A DNA stretch of 57,978 nt from Oscillospiraceae bacterium (GTDB taxonomy: Bacteria > Bacillota > Clostridia > Oscillospirales > Ruminococcaceae): assembly GCA_017436575.1 (NCBI GenBank), contig JAFSCU010000023.1, positions 1 through 57,978 on the forward strand, given 5' to 3'. The notes below the pieces were generated by a model. It did no database searches. It saw only the letters and a list, made by a program, of their open reading frames with translations, and was not told where the DNA came from. This document shows positions 7,533-15,675 of this stretch, one piece after another. The translations under genes were made by a program, and so were the position numbers. Numbering within the stretch: position 1 is the stretch's first letter; every line of letters starts with the position of its first letter.

Positions 7533-9143
7533 ATGAAAAAAATTAATTCTTTATTTCTGTCTGTGGCGATAATATCGGCACTGTTTACAGCATGCTCTCC
7601 ACAGAATCAGGGCGAAGGCTCTGTGGTGGATTTTGTAGGCATACAGCTTTCAGATGACGGTGTTACGATAGGTGGTACACCTGCTTCCACAGATGAAAAA
7701 GACGCTGTTTATATTTCAAATGATATTGTTTTCTATCTTGAAGGTCAGGGTACAGAATACGGCGAAGGTGAAACAAATGATGAGCACCCACAGGCGGAAG
7801 CTGACAAACACACAGTTATAAACATTACACAGCCTGGTAACTATATGGTCAGCGGCAGTATTTCTCACGGACAGATTGCAGTAAACCTGGGAGATGATGC
7901 AAAATATAATCCTGATGCAGTGGCAAACATTATTCTGAACAATGCTGAAATAACCTGCACAGTTGCACCTGCAATTATCTGTTATTCAGCCTATGAATGT
8001 GGCAGTGATGATGCTGACACCGCCACAAAAGATGTTGATACAGAAAATGCAGGTTTTAATATAGCATTGGCTGATGACAGTGTGAATGTTGTAAAGGGTA
8101 GCCATGTTGCAAAAATTTATAAACCGGGAACCACCGATAAACTGCATAAATATGATGCCGCCATAGAATCACTGGTATCTCTGAATTTCAATGGTGACAG
8201 TGGAGTTTTGAACCTTGTTTCTGACAATGAAGGCATAGAAACAAAAATGCACATGACTATAAATGGCGGTACTCTGAACATCAAATCAGCAGATGACGCC
8301 CTTAATGCAGGTGAAGATGGCGTCAGCGTTATTACCATAAATGACGGCACTGTGTGGGCAGACAGCAACGAAGGCATGGAAGGTGACGGCATAGATTCCA
8401 ATGGCTGGCTGGTTATCAATGGCGGCAGTGTAAATGCCTTTGGCAATTCAGACAGTATGGACAGCGGTCTGGACAGTGATAAAGGCGTTTATATCAACGG
8501 CGGCACAGTTTTTGCTACAGGCAATATGTATGATGAAATATCAAAAGGCAGTTCACAGAACTTTGCAGTGTTTAATTTTGCACAGCCTGTTTATGATAAA
8601 TCTGTTGTACTGAAATCACTGGTAGATGATTCACTTACTCTTTTAAAAGGTAACGCAAAGGGCAGTGTAATGGTTTATTCATCACCACAGCTTGCAGAAG
8701 GCGACTATGAACTGTATTTTGTAAACGGATACACAGGTGGCGGTGAAGTGGGAGTATTTACTGATATTACTGCGATAACAGATGAAATACAGCTGGCCCA
8801 CAGCGGTACTTCAGGCGGTATGATGGGCGGTCGACCACAGATGGGGGGCTTTGACCGGAAAATGCCACAGAATGGTGACCGATTTGGGATGCCATCAAGT
8901 TGGAATGATGGCAACAGACCTATCCCGGACCGCGGCACACCTCCACAGAATACGGAGAATATGCCCGCTATAGATTTTGATAAACAAAGACCGCAGGGAG
9001 ATATGCCACAGGCAATGCCGACGCCGGATGGTGAAAATATGCCTATGGACTTTGGTGTTATGGGAAATGCCACAGAAACTATTTTTAATATTGTAAAAGG
9101 TGCAAATATTTTTAACGGAGTGACAGAACTTATAATAGAATAA
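7533..9143 (+). CDS. Carbohydrate-binding domain lipoprotein (Cthe_2159-like, DUF4353)
   Basis: 536 residues. The signal peptide ends in a lipobox LFTAC with C21 as lipidation site, so the protein is anchored outside the membrane. The body, roughly residues 60-420, shows repeated short strands of the type INGGTLNIKSADDALNAG and INDGTVWADSNEGMEGDGID, with N/D/G-rich turns; this is the right-handed beta-helix of the Cthe_2159 family, whose founder binds polygalacturonate/cellulosic polymers and calcium. An unusual insert at about 430-515 is rich in Met, Pro, Gln, Gly and Asn (for example GGMMGGRPQMGG), after which a short folded C-terminus resumes. It has its own promoter with an inverted-repeat operator and a terminator. 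Confidence 0.85.
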   Translation: MKKINSLFLSVAIISALFTACSPQNQGEGSVVDFVGIQLSDDGVTIGGTPASTDEKDAVYISNDIVFYLEGQGTEYGEGETNDEHPQAEADKHTVINITQPGNYMVSGSISHGQIAVNLGDDAKYNPDAVANIILNNAEITCTVAPAIICYSAYECGSDDADTATKDVDTENAGFNIALADDSVNVVKGSHVAKIYKPGTTDKLHKYDAAIESLVSLNFNGDSGVLNLVSDNEGIETKMHMTINGGTLNIKSADDALNAGEDGVSVITINDGTVWADSNEGMEGDGIDSNGWLVINGGSVNAFGNSDSMDSGLDSDKGVYINGGTVFATGNMYDEISKGSSQNFAVFNFAQPVYDKSVVLKSLVDDSLTLLKGNAKGSVMVYSSPQLAEGDYELYFVNGYTGGGEVGVFTDITAITDEIQLAHSGTSGGMMGGRPQMGGFDRKMPQNGDRFGMPSSWNDGNRPIPDRGTPPQNTENMPAIDFDKQRPQGDMPQAMPTPDGENMPMDFGVMGNATETIFNIVKGANIFNGVTELIIE

Positions 9144-9147
9144 AAAT

Positions 9148-9183
9148 AAACCGTGATGCAGATTAAATACATCACGGTTTTTC
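9148..9183. terminator. Bidirectional terminator
   Basis: Stem AAACCGTGATG / CATCACGGTTT between two convergent genes, with T-rich flanks on both strands. Confidence 0.85.
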
Positions 9184-9563
9184 TATATCATAAATACGTA
9201 TTTATAAATAATATGCCATATCCACAGCAGTATCAGTGCCCATACAACCAGAACAGGCAACATATATCTTTTTTTGTTTTCACCCTGCCAGTCCGCCTGT
9301 GCCTGCGCTACACATTCTGCCATTATATCATCTGGCATCAGTTTCACAGCCAGCCACATCAGAAATGGCAGAACAATCACATCATCTATTGCACCCAGCA
9401 CAGGTATAAAGTCAGGTACTATATCCAGGGGAGACAATACATAATAAACACACAGCCCACAGGCCAGTTTGGCATACAGCGGTGTGTCGCTGCGTCTCAT
9501 TGCAATATACATCGCACCTATCTTGCTGTTAATAGTTTCTGTTGCATTTTTAAATTTACTCAT
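9183..9563 (-). CDS. DUF1232 (YkvA-like) membrane protein
   Basis: 126 residues. The family core YYVLSPLDIVPDFIPVLGAIDD is present (about residues 40-61), followed by a hydrophobic helix (VIVLPFLMWLAV). A second membrane helix near the C-terminus (about 102-122) anchors the protein. The ATG at 9563 is preceded by AAAAGGAGGGTG, a very strong ribosome binding site. The biochemical function of DUF1232 proteins is not established. It is convergent with the carbohydrate-binding lipoprotein gene and shares its terminator. Confidence 0.88.
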   Translation of the reverse strand: MSKFKNATETINSKIGAMYIAMRRSDTPLYAKLACGLCVYYVLSPLDIVPDFIPVLGAIDDVIVLPFLMWLAVKLMPDDIMAECVAQAQADWQGENKKRYMLPVLVVWALILLWIWHIIYKYVFMI

Positions 9564-9695
9564 AGCACCCTCCTTTTAAAGTTATAGAACATATAATATC
9601 ACAATTGTCACAATAAATCCACAAAACTTTAAAAAATGATAAATATTTCACATTTGTGTGGTATACTTAACATATAATTTAAAGCAGGTGAAAAA

Positions 9696-10049
9696 ATGAA
9701 AGACAATTCCTATCTTAAAAATCTTATTGAAAATATGGACGAAAGCACATCGCTGAAACAGCTTCAGGATTATGTGGAAGATATGGTTAATATACGCGGT
9801 TTTGCTGACGAAACCCCACAGGACTGTCTGTTGCTGCTGACAGAAGAACTGGGCGAACTGGCAAAGGAAGTGCGCAAAAGCCACACCCACATAAAAAACG
9901 ACACAGCTAAAAACAATAAATCAGATTTGAATGGCGAAATAGGTGATGTATTGATGATGTTACTTGCCCTTTGCCGCACCCTTGACGTTGATTTGCTGCA
10001 GGCTTTCAGGGAAAAAGAATTGATAAACTGCGGCAGAAACTGGAAGTAG
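9696..10049 (+). CDS. MazG-like nucleotide pyrophosphohydrolase
   Basis: 117 residues, one MazG/dUTPase-like all-alpha domain. Members hydrolyse (d)NTPs to monophosphate and pyrophosphate in the cytoplasm, cleaning the nucleotide pool. The metal-binding motif is visible as EELGELAKE (about 48-56) followed by EIGDVLMMLLAL (about 79-90), that is, EExxE...ExxD. The segment RGFADETPQDCLLLLTEE is typical of the small stand-alone clostridial members. The end (KELINCGRNWK) corresponds to the usual 'KExxNxxRxW' tail, so the gene is complete. Followed by its own terminator. Confidence 0.82.
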   Translation: MKDNSYLKNLIENMDESTSLKQLQDYVEDMVNIRGFADETPQDCLLLLTEELGELAKEVRKSHTHIKNDTAKNNKSDLNGEIGDVLMMLLALCRTLDVDLLQAFREKELINCGRNWK

Positions 10050-10069
10050 TATTGAATCTGTATTCACAA

Positions 10070-10101
10070 AAATGACCTGATGCTTAATCGGGTCATTTTT
10101 C
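10070..10101 (+). terminator. Rho-independent terminator
   Basis: AAAATGACC / GGTCATTTTT stem with 12-nt loop after the MazG-like gene. Confidence 0.78.
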
Positions 10102-10131
10102 AGTAATATAGCGGAAAAACAGCTTTTGTCC

Positions 10132-10160
10132 TTGACTTATTGCACGATAAAGTATATTAT
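10132..10160 (+). promoter_or_regulatory. Sigma-A promoter of glyS
   Basis: TTGACT, 17 bp, TATTAT, giving a leader of about 80 nt. The leader contains a perfect hairpin GGGTTGC-ACT-GCAACCC (10182-10198) and a second weaker one (CCAC...GTGG at about 10206-10221). No T-box sequence is present. Confidence 0.65.
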
Positions 10161-10248
10161 TAAATAATGATGATTTAACCTGGGTTGCACTGCAACCCAC
10201 TATGCTGCCACAGCCAGAGGTGGTAAATACATATATTGGAGGAAAATC

Positions 10249-11628
10249 ATGTTAAACACAGAAAAAACCATGGAAAAAGTTGTTAACCTTTGTAAAAACA
10301 GAGGTTTTGTATATCCAGGCTCCGAAATTTACGGTGGTCTGGCAAACACTTGGGACTACGGCCCACTGGGTGTTGAATTCAAAAACAACGTAAAAGCTGC
10401 ATGGAGAAAAAAATTCGTTCAGGAAAGCCCATACAACGTAGGTCTTGATGCTGCTATCCTGATGAACCCACAGACATGGGTTGCATCTGGTCACGTAGGT
10501 GGTTTCTCTGACCCACTTATGGACTGTAAAGACTGTAAAACACGTCACCGCGCTGACAAACTGATTGAAGAAGCAGGCTTTGAATGTGCTGGTTGGTCCA
10601 ACGAAAAAATGTCTGAATTTATCAGAGAACAGGGCATTGTTTGCCCAGAATGCGGCGGCACAAACTTTACAGATATCAGAAAATTCAACCTGATGTTCAA
10701 AACATTCCAGGGTGTTACAGAAGATGCCAAAAACGAAATCTTCCTGCGTCCTGAAACAGCACAGGGTATCTTTGTAAACTTTGCAAATATCCAGAGAACT
10801 ACAAGAAGAAAACTGCCATTCGGTGTTGCACAGATTGGTAAATCTTTCCGTAACGAAATCACTCCTGGTAACTTCACATTCCGTACAAGAGAATTTGAAC
10901 AGATGGAACTGGAATTCTTCATCAAACCAGGCACAAATATGCAGTGGTTCCAGTACTGGAGAGAATACTGCTACAACTGGCTGCTTTCTCTGGGCATGAA
11001 AGAAGAAAACCTGAAACTCCGTGACCATTCACCTGAAGAACTGTCACACTATTCAACAGCTACAACAGACATCGAATTTATGTTCCCATTTGGCTGGGGC
11101 GAACTGTGGGGCATTGCTGACCGCGGTGCATTCGACCTGACACAGCATTCCGAACACTGTGGCAAACCAATCGAATACTTTGACCCAGAAACAAACGAAA
11201 AATACATTCCACACGTTGTTGAACCATCCCTTGGTGCAGACCGTGTTGCTCTTGCTTTCCTTGTTGAAGCATACGATGAAGAAGTTGTTGATGCAGAAAA
11301 GAACGATACACGTGTTGTTCTCCACCTGCACCCAGCACTGGCTCCATACAAAGCTTGCGTGCTGCCACTGAGCAAAAAACTGTCTGACGAAGCAACAGAA
11401 GTGTTCCAGTCTCTGCAGAAACACTTTATGGTTGACTACGACGAAGCAGGTTCTATCGGCAAACGTTACCGCCGTCAGGACGAAATCGGCACACCTCTGT
11501 GTATCACATACGACTTTGAATCAAAAGAAGACGGCTGTGTAACAGTTCGTGACCGTGATACAATGCAGCAGGAAAGAATTAAAATCGAAGACCTGGTTGA
11601 ATACATCAACAAGAAAATCGAATTTTAA
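10249..11628 (+). CDS. glyS: Glycyl-tRNA synthetase (single-chain, dimeric type)
   Basis: 459 residues, class II aminoacyl-tRNA synthetase charging tRNA-Gly. This is the single-chain alpha2 enzyme, not the two-gene GlyQ/GlyS form. Recognisable stretches are [13 protein letters not shown] near the start, the zinc-type cysteine pairs CKDCK and CPECGG (in the insertion before the catalytic core), motif 2 in [22 protein letters not shown], and motif 3 in [14 protein letters not shown]. The C-terminal anticodon-binding domain begins around residue 360 ([11 protein letters not shown]). ATG at 10249 follows GGAGG. It has its own promoter with a hairpin leader and a strong terminator; codon use is biased, as in other highly expressed genes here. 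Confidence 0.97.
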   Translation: MLNTEKTMEKVVNLCKNRGFVYPGSEIYGGLANTWDYGPLGVEFKNNVKAAWRKKFVQESPYNVGLDAAILMNPQTWVASGHVGGFSDPLMDCKDCKTRHRADKLIEEAGFECAGWSNEKMSEFIREQGIVCPECGGTNFTDIRKFNLMFKTFQGVTEDAKNEIFLRPETAQGIFVNFANIQRTTRRKLPFGVAQIGKSFRNEITPGNFTFRTREFEQMELEFFIKPGTNMQWFQYWREYCYNWLLSLGMKEENLKLRDHSPEELSHYSTATTDIEFMFPFGWGELWGIADRGAFDLTQHSEHCGKPIEYFDPETNEKYIPHVVEPSLGADRVALAFLVEAYDEEVVDAEKNDTRVVLHLHPALAPYKACVLPLSKKLSDEATEVFQSLQKHFMVDYDEAGSIGKRYRRQDEIGTPLCITYDFESKEDGCVTVRDRDTMQQERIKIEDLVEYINKKIEF

Positions 11629-11646
11629 TTTATAACTCCAATAATT

Positions 11647-11674
11647 AAAGCCGCCCGGCAGGGCGGCTTTTTGT
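11647..11674 (+). terminator. Rho-independent terminator
   Basis: AAAGCCGCCC-GGCA-GGGCGGCTTTTT directly after glyS. Confidence 0.92.
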
Positions 11675-11684
11675 GTGCAGTAAA

Positions 11685-11995
11685 ATGTAGGGGAGGGCTT
11701 CCATGCCCGCCTTACGGAATTTATGGCGGAATCATAGTGTTGTCATCCTGGGCGAGTGAAACGAGCCGAAGGATCTTTGATGCAACAGAAACGTATAAAT
11801 GATAATTTAACAATTATTCCAGGGCGAAGATTCTTCAGTCGCTATGCTCCTTCAGAATGACAATAGAATGGACTGTTGTTTTTTACTGTCCACGTAGGGG
11901 AAGCTATCAGCTTCCCGATTTAGATGGAGGGATTTTATGCCCTATTGTTTTAAAAGGACGATGTAGGCATCGTCCCCTACGATAGACGATGCCCA
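11685..11995. repeat. Block of dispersed intergenic repeats
   Basis: No gene is seen here. It holds a GTAGGGGAGGGCTTCC element (about 11687), a GTCATCCTGGGCGAGTGAAA...AGGATCTTT segment (11740-11777), its partner AGATTCTTC...TCAGAATGACA (11829-11862), a GTAGGGGAAGC hairpin (about 11894) and GATGTAGGCATCGTCCCC (about 11961). The same modules recur at 14.8-16.1, 29.6 and 35.4 kb. Confidence 0.8.
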
Positions 11996-12008
11996 TATTA
12001 TCCCTGAA

Positions 12009-12036
12009 AACAAAACAGCAGGTTACCCTGCTGTTT
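12009..12036 (-). terminator. Terminator overlapping the stop codon
   Basis: Stem AAACAGCAGG / CCTGCTGTTT with a 4-nt loop; on the minus strand followed by TTTTGTTTT. The stop codon of the membrane protein gene lies inside the stem. Confidence 0.78.
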
Positions 12037-12502
12037 CTTCTGTATCAATTTTATTCTTCTTATATTTCTTTTCAAAAAAATCTGCAACAATGCAAAAAAC
12101 TGTAAGTGCTATAAAATACACTGCATAAAGAGTAATAATGTCGGTTTTCGCATTTTCAATATTAACTGCAGTTGGTGCAGCACGGGCGGTGTTTACCATA
12201 TTCATGGCTCGGCTTTGCAGAAAATCATGACCACCACAGATTATAAATGCAGTGGCTAATCCTGACCAGGTAAATTCTATTTTCTGTTTCGGCTTGTCTT
12301 TGTTCTTAAACTTATTTACAATCAAAAGAATTGCAAATGGTATTAAAAAGGCTAAAAGCAGGATACCGAAAATCATATTCTCTTTTGGGTGTTCACTGCC
12401 GTGTTGCCGCAGATAGGTATATGACCAGGCTTCTGCTGAATACATAGCTATCAGCAGTCCAAATATCCAAATATAAACTATTGCTTTTTTCACTTTTTCC
12501 AT
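12023..12502 (-). CDS. Hypothetical polytopic membrane protein
   Basis: 159 residues, family not recognised. At least three clear hydrophobic helices (about 7-25, 45-63 and 121-143) and a weaker one around 78-92, with charged lysine-rich loops (KFKNKDKPKQK) and a basic C-terminal tail. ATG at 12502 follows TAAGGAGGGG. It lies 1 bp downstream of the GNAT acetyltransferase stop on the same strand, so it is the last gene of the four-gene minus-strand operon that runs from 14749. No transport or catalytic motif is visible. Confidence 0.75.
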   Translation of the reverse strand: MEKVKKAIVYIWIFGLLIAMYSAEAWSYTYLRQHGSEHPKENMIFGILLLAFLIPFAILLIVNKFKNKDKPKQKIEFTWSGLATAFIICGGHDFLQSRAMNMVNTARAAPTAVNIENAKTDIITLYAVYFIALTVFCIVADFFEKKYKKNKIDTEETAG

Positions 12503-12503
12503 A

Positions 12504-12983
12504 TTACCCCTCCTTATCCAATATATATTCCATCTTTACCATTTCCGGCACAAACCCCTGTTTTTCATACAGCGATATGGCACCGCTGTTCAGGGCGTTT
12601 ACATTCAGCTGTATTCTGTCTATACCTTCTTCACGGGCTGTGGCTTTTATTGCTTCCATCAGCTGTCCTGCCACACCCATACGGCGGCAGTTTTCGTCTA
12701 CTGCCAGGTCGGCAATCCACAGACAACTGAAAGGAATAATGCTGTTGCTTTTCATCTGTGTTATGCTGTAACTTACTGCACCGACAACATTACCGTTTTG
12801 GTCAACAGCCACCAGCCGCTGTGCCTCTGCCAGCAGTTGGTCGTACACTTTTTCGTCAAAAAAATCTTCCGGTAATATGTATGTATCAGGGCGTAGTTTT
12901 ATATGATGCTGCCACGACTGCACCATAAGTTTTTTTACTCCTTCATAGTCCGCTTTTACCGCAGGGCGAATTATAATATCCAT
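12504..12983 (-). CDS. GNAT family N-acetyltransferase
   Basis: 159 residues, one GNAT domain transferring an acetyl group from acetyl-CoA to an amine. The acetyl-CoA pyrophosphate loop is ENCRRMGVAGQL (about residues 98-109, the R/QxxGxG/A motif), preceded by the beta-4 strand LWIADLAVDE; motif B is SGAISLYEKQGFVP near the C-terminus. The layout is typical of small-molecule or protein N-terminal acetylases such as RimI-like proteins, but the substrate is unknown. ATG at 12983 follows AAGGTGACATAA. It sits 11 bp downstream of the coiled-coil gene, in one operon. Confidence 0.88.
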   Translation of the reverse strand: MDIIIRPAVKADYEGVKKLMVQSWQHHIKLRPDTYILPEDFFDEKVYDQLLAEAQRLVAVDQNGNVVGAVSYSITQMKSNSIIPFSCLWIADLAVDENCRRMGVAGQLMEAIKATAREEGIDRIQLNVNALNSGAISLYEKQGFVPEMVKMEYILDKEG

Positions 12984-12994
12984 TTATGTCACCT

Positions 12995-13921
12995 TTATTT
13001 ACTTGTATTCAGTATTTCTTTGGTTTTTTGCTGCTGTATTTCATTGTCAGCCGCCAGTGTGCCCAGTATTCTCAATGTGCTGTATATTTTATTCCTTGCA
13101 TTTTCCATATTGGCCTTTGATTTTTTAATCCGGTCATTTACTGCTATGCTGGTGAACAGTCCGTCAAAGAAAAAGTCTGCAAATGAAAGAAAATCATCAA
13201 GAACAACATCAATGTTTTCATCTATGGTAACATCTGCCAGTTCGCTTCTGAAACGGTGCAGGGCCTGCTGCAGCTTTTCACCGGCATGCCGTGCTTTATC
13301 CAGAAAATCGTGTTTCTGAAAGTCCACCAGCATACTGTCAAACAGAACATCCCATACAAATAGTTCTTCTGCTTTTTCGAGATTGAAAATCACTTCGCTG
13401 GCCAGAGTAGCAGCCTGATTGCCAACTGCAATGGCTTCGTCCAGTTCTTTTTTATTGTTTTCAAGGAAATACAGGTTTTCTTCCAATGCCAGCAGGTCTT
13501 CGTCATTGGCTGCCTTTCCAAAGCCGATTGCATCAACCCTTTCTTTCAGCAGGGCGGCATATTCTTCATCGGCATTCTGCAGGTTTTCAAGTTCGGCAAG
13601 ATAGCGGTCAAGGTCGTATTTTACTGCCTGTTTTTCTCTTTCGGCACTGTCATACTTTACTTTTGCGGCATAAGCCTCCCGGCGCTCTTTATCCAGTCTT
13701 TCTTCCTTTTTGCCAAACATATTAAGGAAAAAGCCTGTTAAACCGCCTTCTTCAATGGAAACAACATCATTTTCTTCCTTGTTCCAGGTATTGTACAGTT
13801 CATCGCATTTTATCAGCAGTTCGTTATATTGTGTTTGCAGATTTTCTGTCATACTTTCCAGATGTTTTCTGCGGTCAATTTTACCGCGCAGTTCTTTAAT
13901 TCTATATGTAAAATCTGTCAT
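12995..13921 (-). CDS. Coiled-coil protein, family unknown (paralogue B)
   Basis: 308 residues, not recognised. Residues about 8-55 and 68-145 are strongly charged heptad-like helices, separated by a Gly/Phe hydrophobic loop GGLTGFFLNMFGKKEE (about 58-73). The C-terminal half is predominantly helical (aromatic-rich FLSFADFFFDGLF about 245-257). The neighbour at 13934-14749 has the same plan (coiled coil, GG-F-F-K loop, EEEYAALLK-type segment), so the two are diverged paralogues made from one operon 12 bp apart. The loop might insert into or associate with a membrane, but that is speculative. No enzyme motif. Confidence 0.78.
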   Translation of the reverse strand: MTDFTYRIKELRGKIDRRKHLESMTENLQTQYNELLIKCDELYNTWNKEENDVVSIEEGGLTGFFLNMFGKKEERLDKERREAYAAKVKYDSAEREKQAVKYDLDRYLAELENLQNADEEYAALLKERVDAIGFGKAANDEDLLALEENLYFLENNKKELDEAIAVGNQAATLASEVIFNLEKAEELFVWDVLFDSMLVDFQKHDFLDKARHAGEKLQQALHRFRSELADVTIDENIDVVLDDFLSFADFFFDGLFTSIAVNDRIKKSKANMENARNKIYSTLRILGTLAADNEIQQQKTKEILNTSK

Positions 13922-13933
13922 AATTTATCCTTT

Positions 13934-14749
13934 CTATGATAATTGCTCCAGCTGCTGCTTCAACATTTCCACTGTAACTGCTACATTTTGTGCGGTCAGT
14001 GCCACTTCTGCCAGCATTTCTTTTGGAGTAAGCGGAAAATCGTATCTGACCACTGGCAGGTGCCCGTCTATATTGTTCAGATAGCTGCCTGGGTAACCCA
14101 CTTTGGAATAAAAATGCCTGTAGGATGTAAAATCAATGGCAATATTGTTGCTTATGTCCACATCATTTACAGCCAGTCTGAATTTGTAAAGTTCTTTTTT
14201 GATATCCTGGGGTCTGTTGTATGGCAGTTTACCGTCCAGAATACTGCCAAGATAATTCAGCAGACTGTTTCCCGCATCAACAGCCAGTGCCAGTTTTTCC
14301 TTGCGGTTTTTCTGCAATGCGGCATATTCTTCTTCCAGCTCAGCCTGTGTGATTATATCGTTTTTGCCGTCTGCCAGGGCAGTGTCTATTTCGTTCATCA
14401 GGTTGGTGTATTGCCTTTTGGCATCAGAAAGACCGGCTGCCTCATTAAATGTTTTCTGAATTTTGTGTTTCAGACTGTCCAGTTGGCGTGCCACATCATT
14501 GTATGCTGTTCTGATGGCAGAAAGTTCAGTGTAAACTGTGTCGTCTTTTCTGCTGAAAATTGCAAAAATGCCGCCTTTCTGTGCTTTATCCGCTTTTTTT
14601 ACTGCTTTGTCCAGTGCATCAGCCAAAGGCTGTAATTCATATTCCAGAGCGGATTTTTCTTCGTTCAACTGTGACAGCAAAGAATCCAGATAGGCTTTTC
14701 TTTCCATCTGCTGTCGCAGTTCTCTCAACTTTTTACCGTATTCTGTCAT
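13934..14749 (-). CDS. Coiled-coil protein, family unknown (paralogue A)
   Basis: 271 residues, family not recognised. The N-terminal 60 residues form a charged coiled coil, then the loop KGGIFAIFSRKDD (about 57-69) and a second long coiled coil to about 150, including EEEYAALQKNRKEK, which matches DEEYAALLKER in the neighbouring paralogue. The C-terminal 120 residues look globular. The start is the ATG at 14749 after GAGGTGATAAT; a longer in-frame reading to 14782 lacks a ribosome binding site. It is the first gene of the operon 14749-12023 (two coiled-coil proteins, GNAT enzyme, membrane protein). Confidence 0.78.
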   Translation of the reverse strand: MTEYGKKLRELRQQMERKAYLDSLLSQLNEEKSALEYELQPLADALDKAVKKADKAQKGGIFAIFSRKDDTVYTELSAIRTAYNDVARQLDSLKHKIQKTFNEAAGLSDAKRQYTNLMNEIDTALADGKNDIITQAELEEEYAALQKNRKEKLALAVDAGNSLLNYLGSILDGKLPYNRPQDIKKELYKFRLAVNDVDISNNIAIDFTSYRHFYSKVGYPGSYLNNIDGHLPVVRYDFPLTPKEMLAEVALTAQNVAVTVEMLKQQLEQLS

Positions 14750-14840
14750 ATTATCACCTCTTGATTTTATTATATAATACAATTTTCACAATTCAATATT
14801 TTCACAGAAATATCATTATTACAATACTGTCACAATTGAT

Positions 14841-15056
14841 GGAATGACAGAGCATTTGCAGGGGACGATGCATCGTACCTATATATAAAAAGCGGAATTT
14901 TGCACCGTCACAGTGCAGAAAATGCAGCTTTTACAATATTTGCAGTACAAAGATTCTTCGTGCAAAGCCCTCAGAATGACAGAATGGTAGTTTAGTGGAT
15001 ATAAAACGGGCTGATGTGGGCATCAGCCCCTACGCAGTTGGCGTATGTTTATAACC
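14841..15056. repeat. Dispersed repeat unit, left copy flanking the HTH pair
   Basis: Starts in the tail of a unit (GAATGACAGAGCATTTG) and continues through ACGATGCATCGTACC, AAAGCGGAATTTTG, a short CAGTGCAG segment, AAAGATTCTTCG...CTCAGAATGACA and GATGTGGGCATCAGCCCCTACGCAGTTGGCG. The same order occurs at 15843-16063, where about 30 extra bases (GTCATCCTGAACG...) are present; they are missing here. No gene in this stretch. Confidence 0.85.
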
Positions 15057-15068
15057 ACTAAAACAAAT

Positions 15069-15101
15069 AAAACACACAGCATATAAATCACGCTGTGTGT
15101 T
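15069..15101 (-). terminator. Terminator of the small XRE gene
   Basis: AAACACACAGC / GCTGTGTGTT stem with about 11-nt loop at the end of the minus-strand XRE gene. Confidence 0.65.
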
Positions 15102-15306
15102 ATTTATTCATTATTGGGTTGTCGGTACGACCAAGAAGATAGTCAATGGATACATCAAAATAATCTGCAATTTTGATTAATGTTTCATAATCAGCTTGAT
15201 GAGAACCAGTTTCATATCTGCTGATAGTATTCTGATTCATAGACAAATCCATTGCTAATTTAAGCTGTGATATGCCTTTTTCTTTTCTCAATTCTTTTAA
15301 TCTCAA
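15100..15306 (-). CDS. Small XRE-family HTH repressor
   Basis: 68 residues, nearly only a Cro/CI-type helix-turn-helix domain (LKELRKEKGISQLKLA...MNQNTISRYETG) with the typical ending DYLLGRTDNP. I choose the TTG at 15306, which follows GAGGTGG at normal spacing and gives the canonical MRLKELRKEKG start; a longer in-frame reading from 15339 has no ribosome binding site. It is divergent from a small gene at 15398, and the spacer holds three copies of the TGGTATATTT operator half site, one overlapping this gene's own ribosome binding site. It is thus probably an autorepressor that also controls the divergent gene. Confidence 0.85.
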   Translation of the reverse strand: MRLKELRKEKGISQLKLAMDLSMNQNTISRYETGSHQADYETLIKIADYFDVSIDYLLGRTDNPIMNK

Positions 15307-15373
15307 ATATACCACCTCGTTGACATTATTATCCCACAATGGTATATTTAAAATATCCCAATTTGGTATATTT
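15305..15373. promoter_or_regulatory. Divergent operator-promoter region with three TGGTATATTT half-site blocks
   Basis: A near-perfect 21-bp palindrome TGGTATATTTAAAATATCCCA (15340-15360 plus centre) is flanked by a half site at 15364-15373 and an inverted half site at 15305-15314. A plus-strand promoter TTGACA (15320-15325), 17 bp, TATATT (15343-15348) puts its -10 box inside the palindrome, so binding would block transcription of the 65-residue protein gene. Confidence 0.75.
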
Positions 15374-15397
15374 GAAAGAAGTTCAAGGAGAATTATT

Positions 15398-15595
15398 ATG
15401 ATAGACTATAAAGCAAAATATGAAGAATTGTCTATGCTATGTCATGATTTTGTCAACAAGGTTATGGATATTGAAACCAGAGATATTCAGGAAAGAATGA
15501 ACAAAAAAATACAGGAAGCCGGTGGGCTGGTGGAATATTTCAACAAACTGGCAGAAGAAAGAGAAACAGAAAACATAGAAGATATAGAAGAATAA
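15398..15595 (+). CDS. Small acidic helical protein of unknown function
   Basis: 65 residues, not recognised. The ATG at 15398 follows AAGGAG at 7 nt; a longer upstream reading would run through the operator and is rejected. The protein is almost entirely helical and charged, with an acidic C-terminus (ERETENIEDIEE) and no cysteine or catalytic motif. It is transcribed from a promoter whose -10 lies in the XRE operator, divergent from the repressor gene. The pair resembles a small regulatory or toxin-antitoxin-like cassette, but no known toxin fold can be named. Confidence 0.7.
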   Translation: MIDYKAKYEELSMLCHDFVNKVMDIETRDIQERMNKKIQEAGGLVEYFNKLAEERETENIEDIEE

Positions 15596-15601
15596 TATAA
15601 T

Positions 15602-15625
15602 GTAGGGGAGGCGTTTCGCCTCCCG
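15602..15625. repeat. GTAGGGGAGGCG hairpin element
   Basis: GGGAGGCG-TTT-CGCCTCCC, a perfect palindrome directly after the small gene; it may double as a terminator since it is followed by GTTTTTTTG. Confidence 0.7.
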
Positions 15626-15675
15626 TTTTTTTGACGGTTTGTGAACAGTTACTGCATAAACTGCAAAACAAGTCC

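Noticed and set aside
10160-10248. Possible T-box leader before glyS
   Set aside because: The sequence AGAGGTGGTAAATAC resembles the T-box start but lacks the AACC core, and the leader of about 80 nt is far too short; no terminator follows it.
13943-14635. Long plus-strand frame opposite the coiled-coil gene
   Set aside because: No ribosome binding site and the composition (Cys, Phe, Gln and His rich) is that of an antisense shadow of the minus-strand gene. The same applies to 990-1718, 1734-2318, 10252-11028 (minus), 16030-16686 and 30025-30720.
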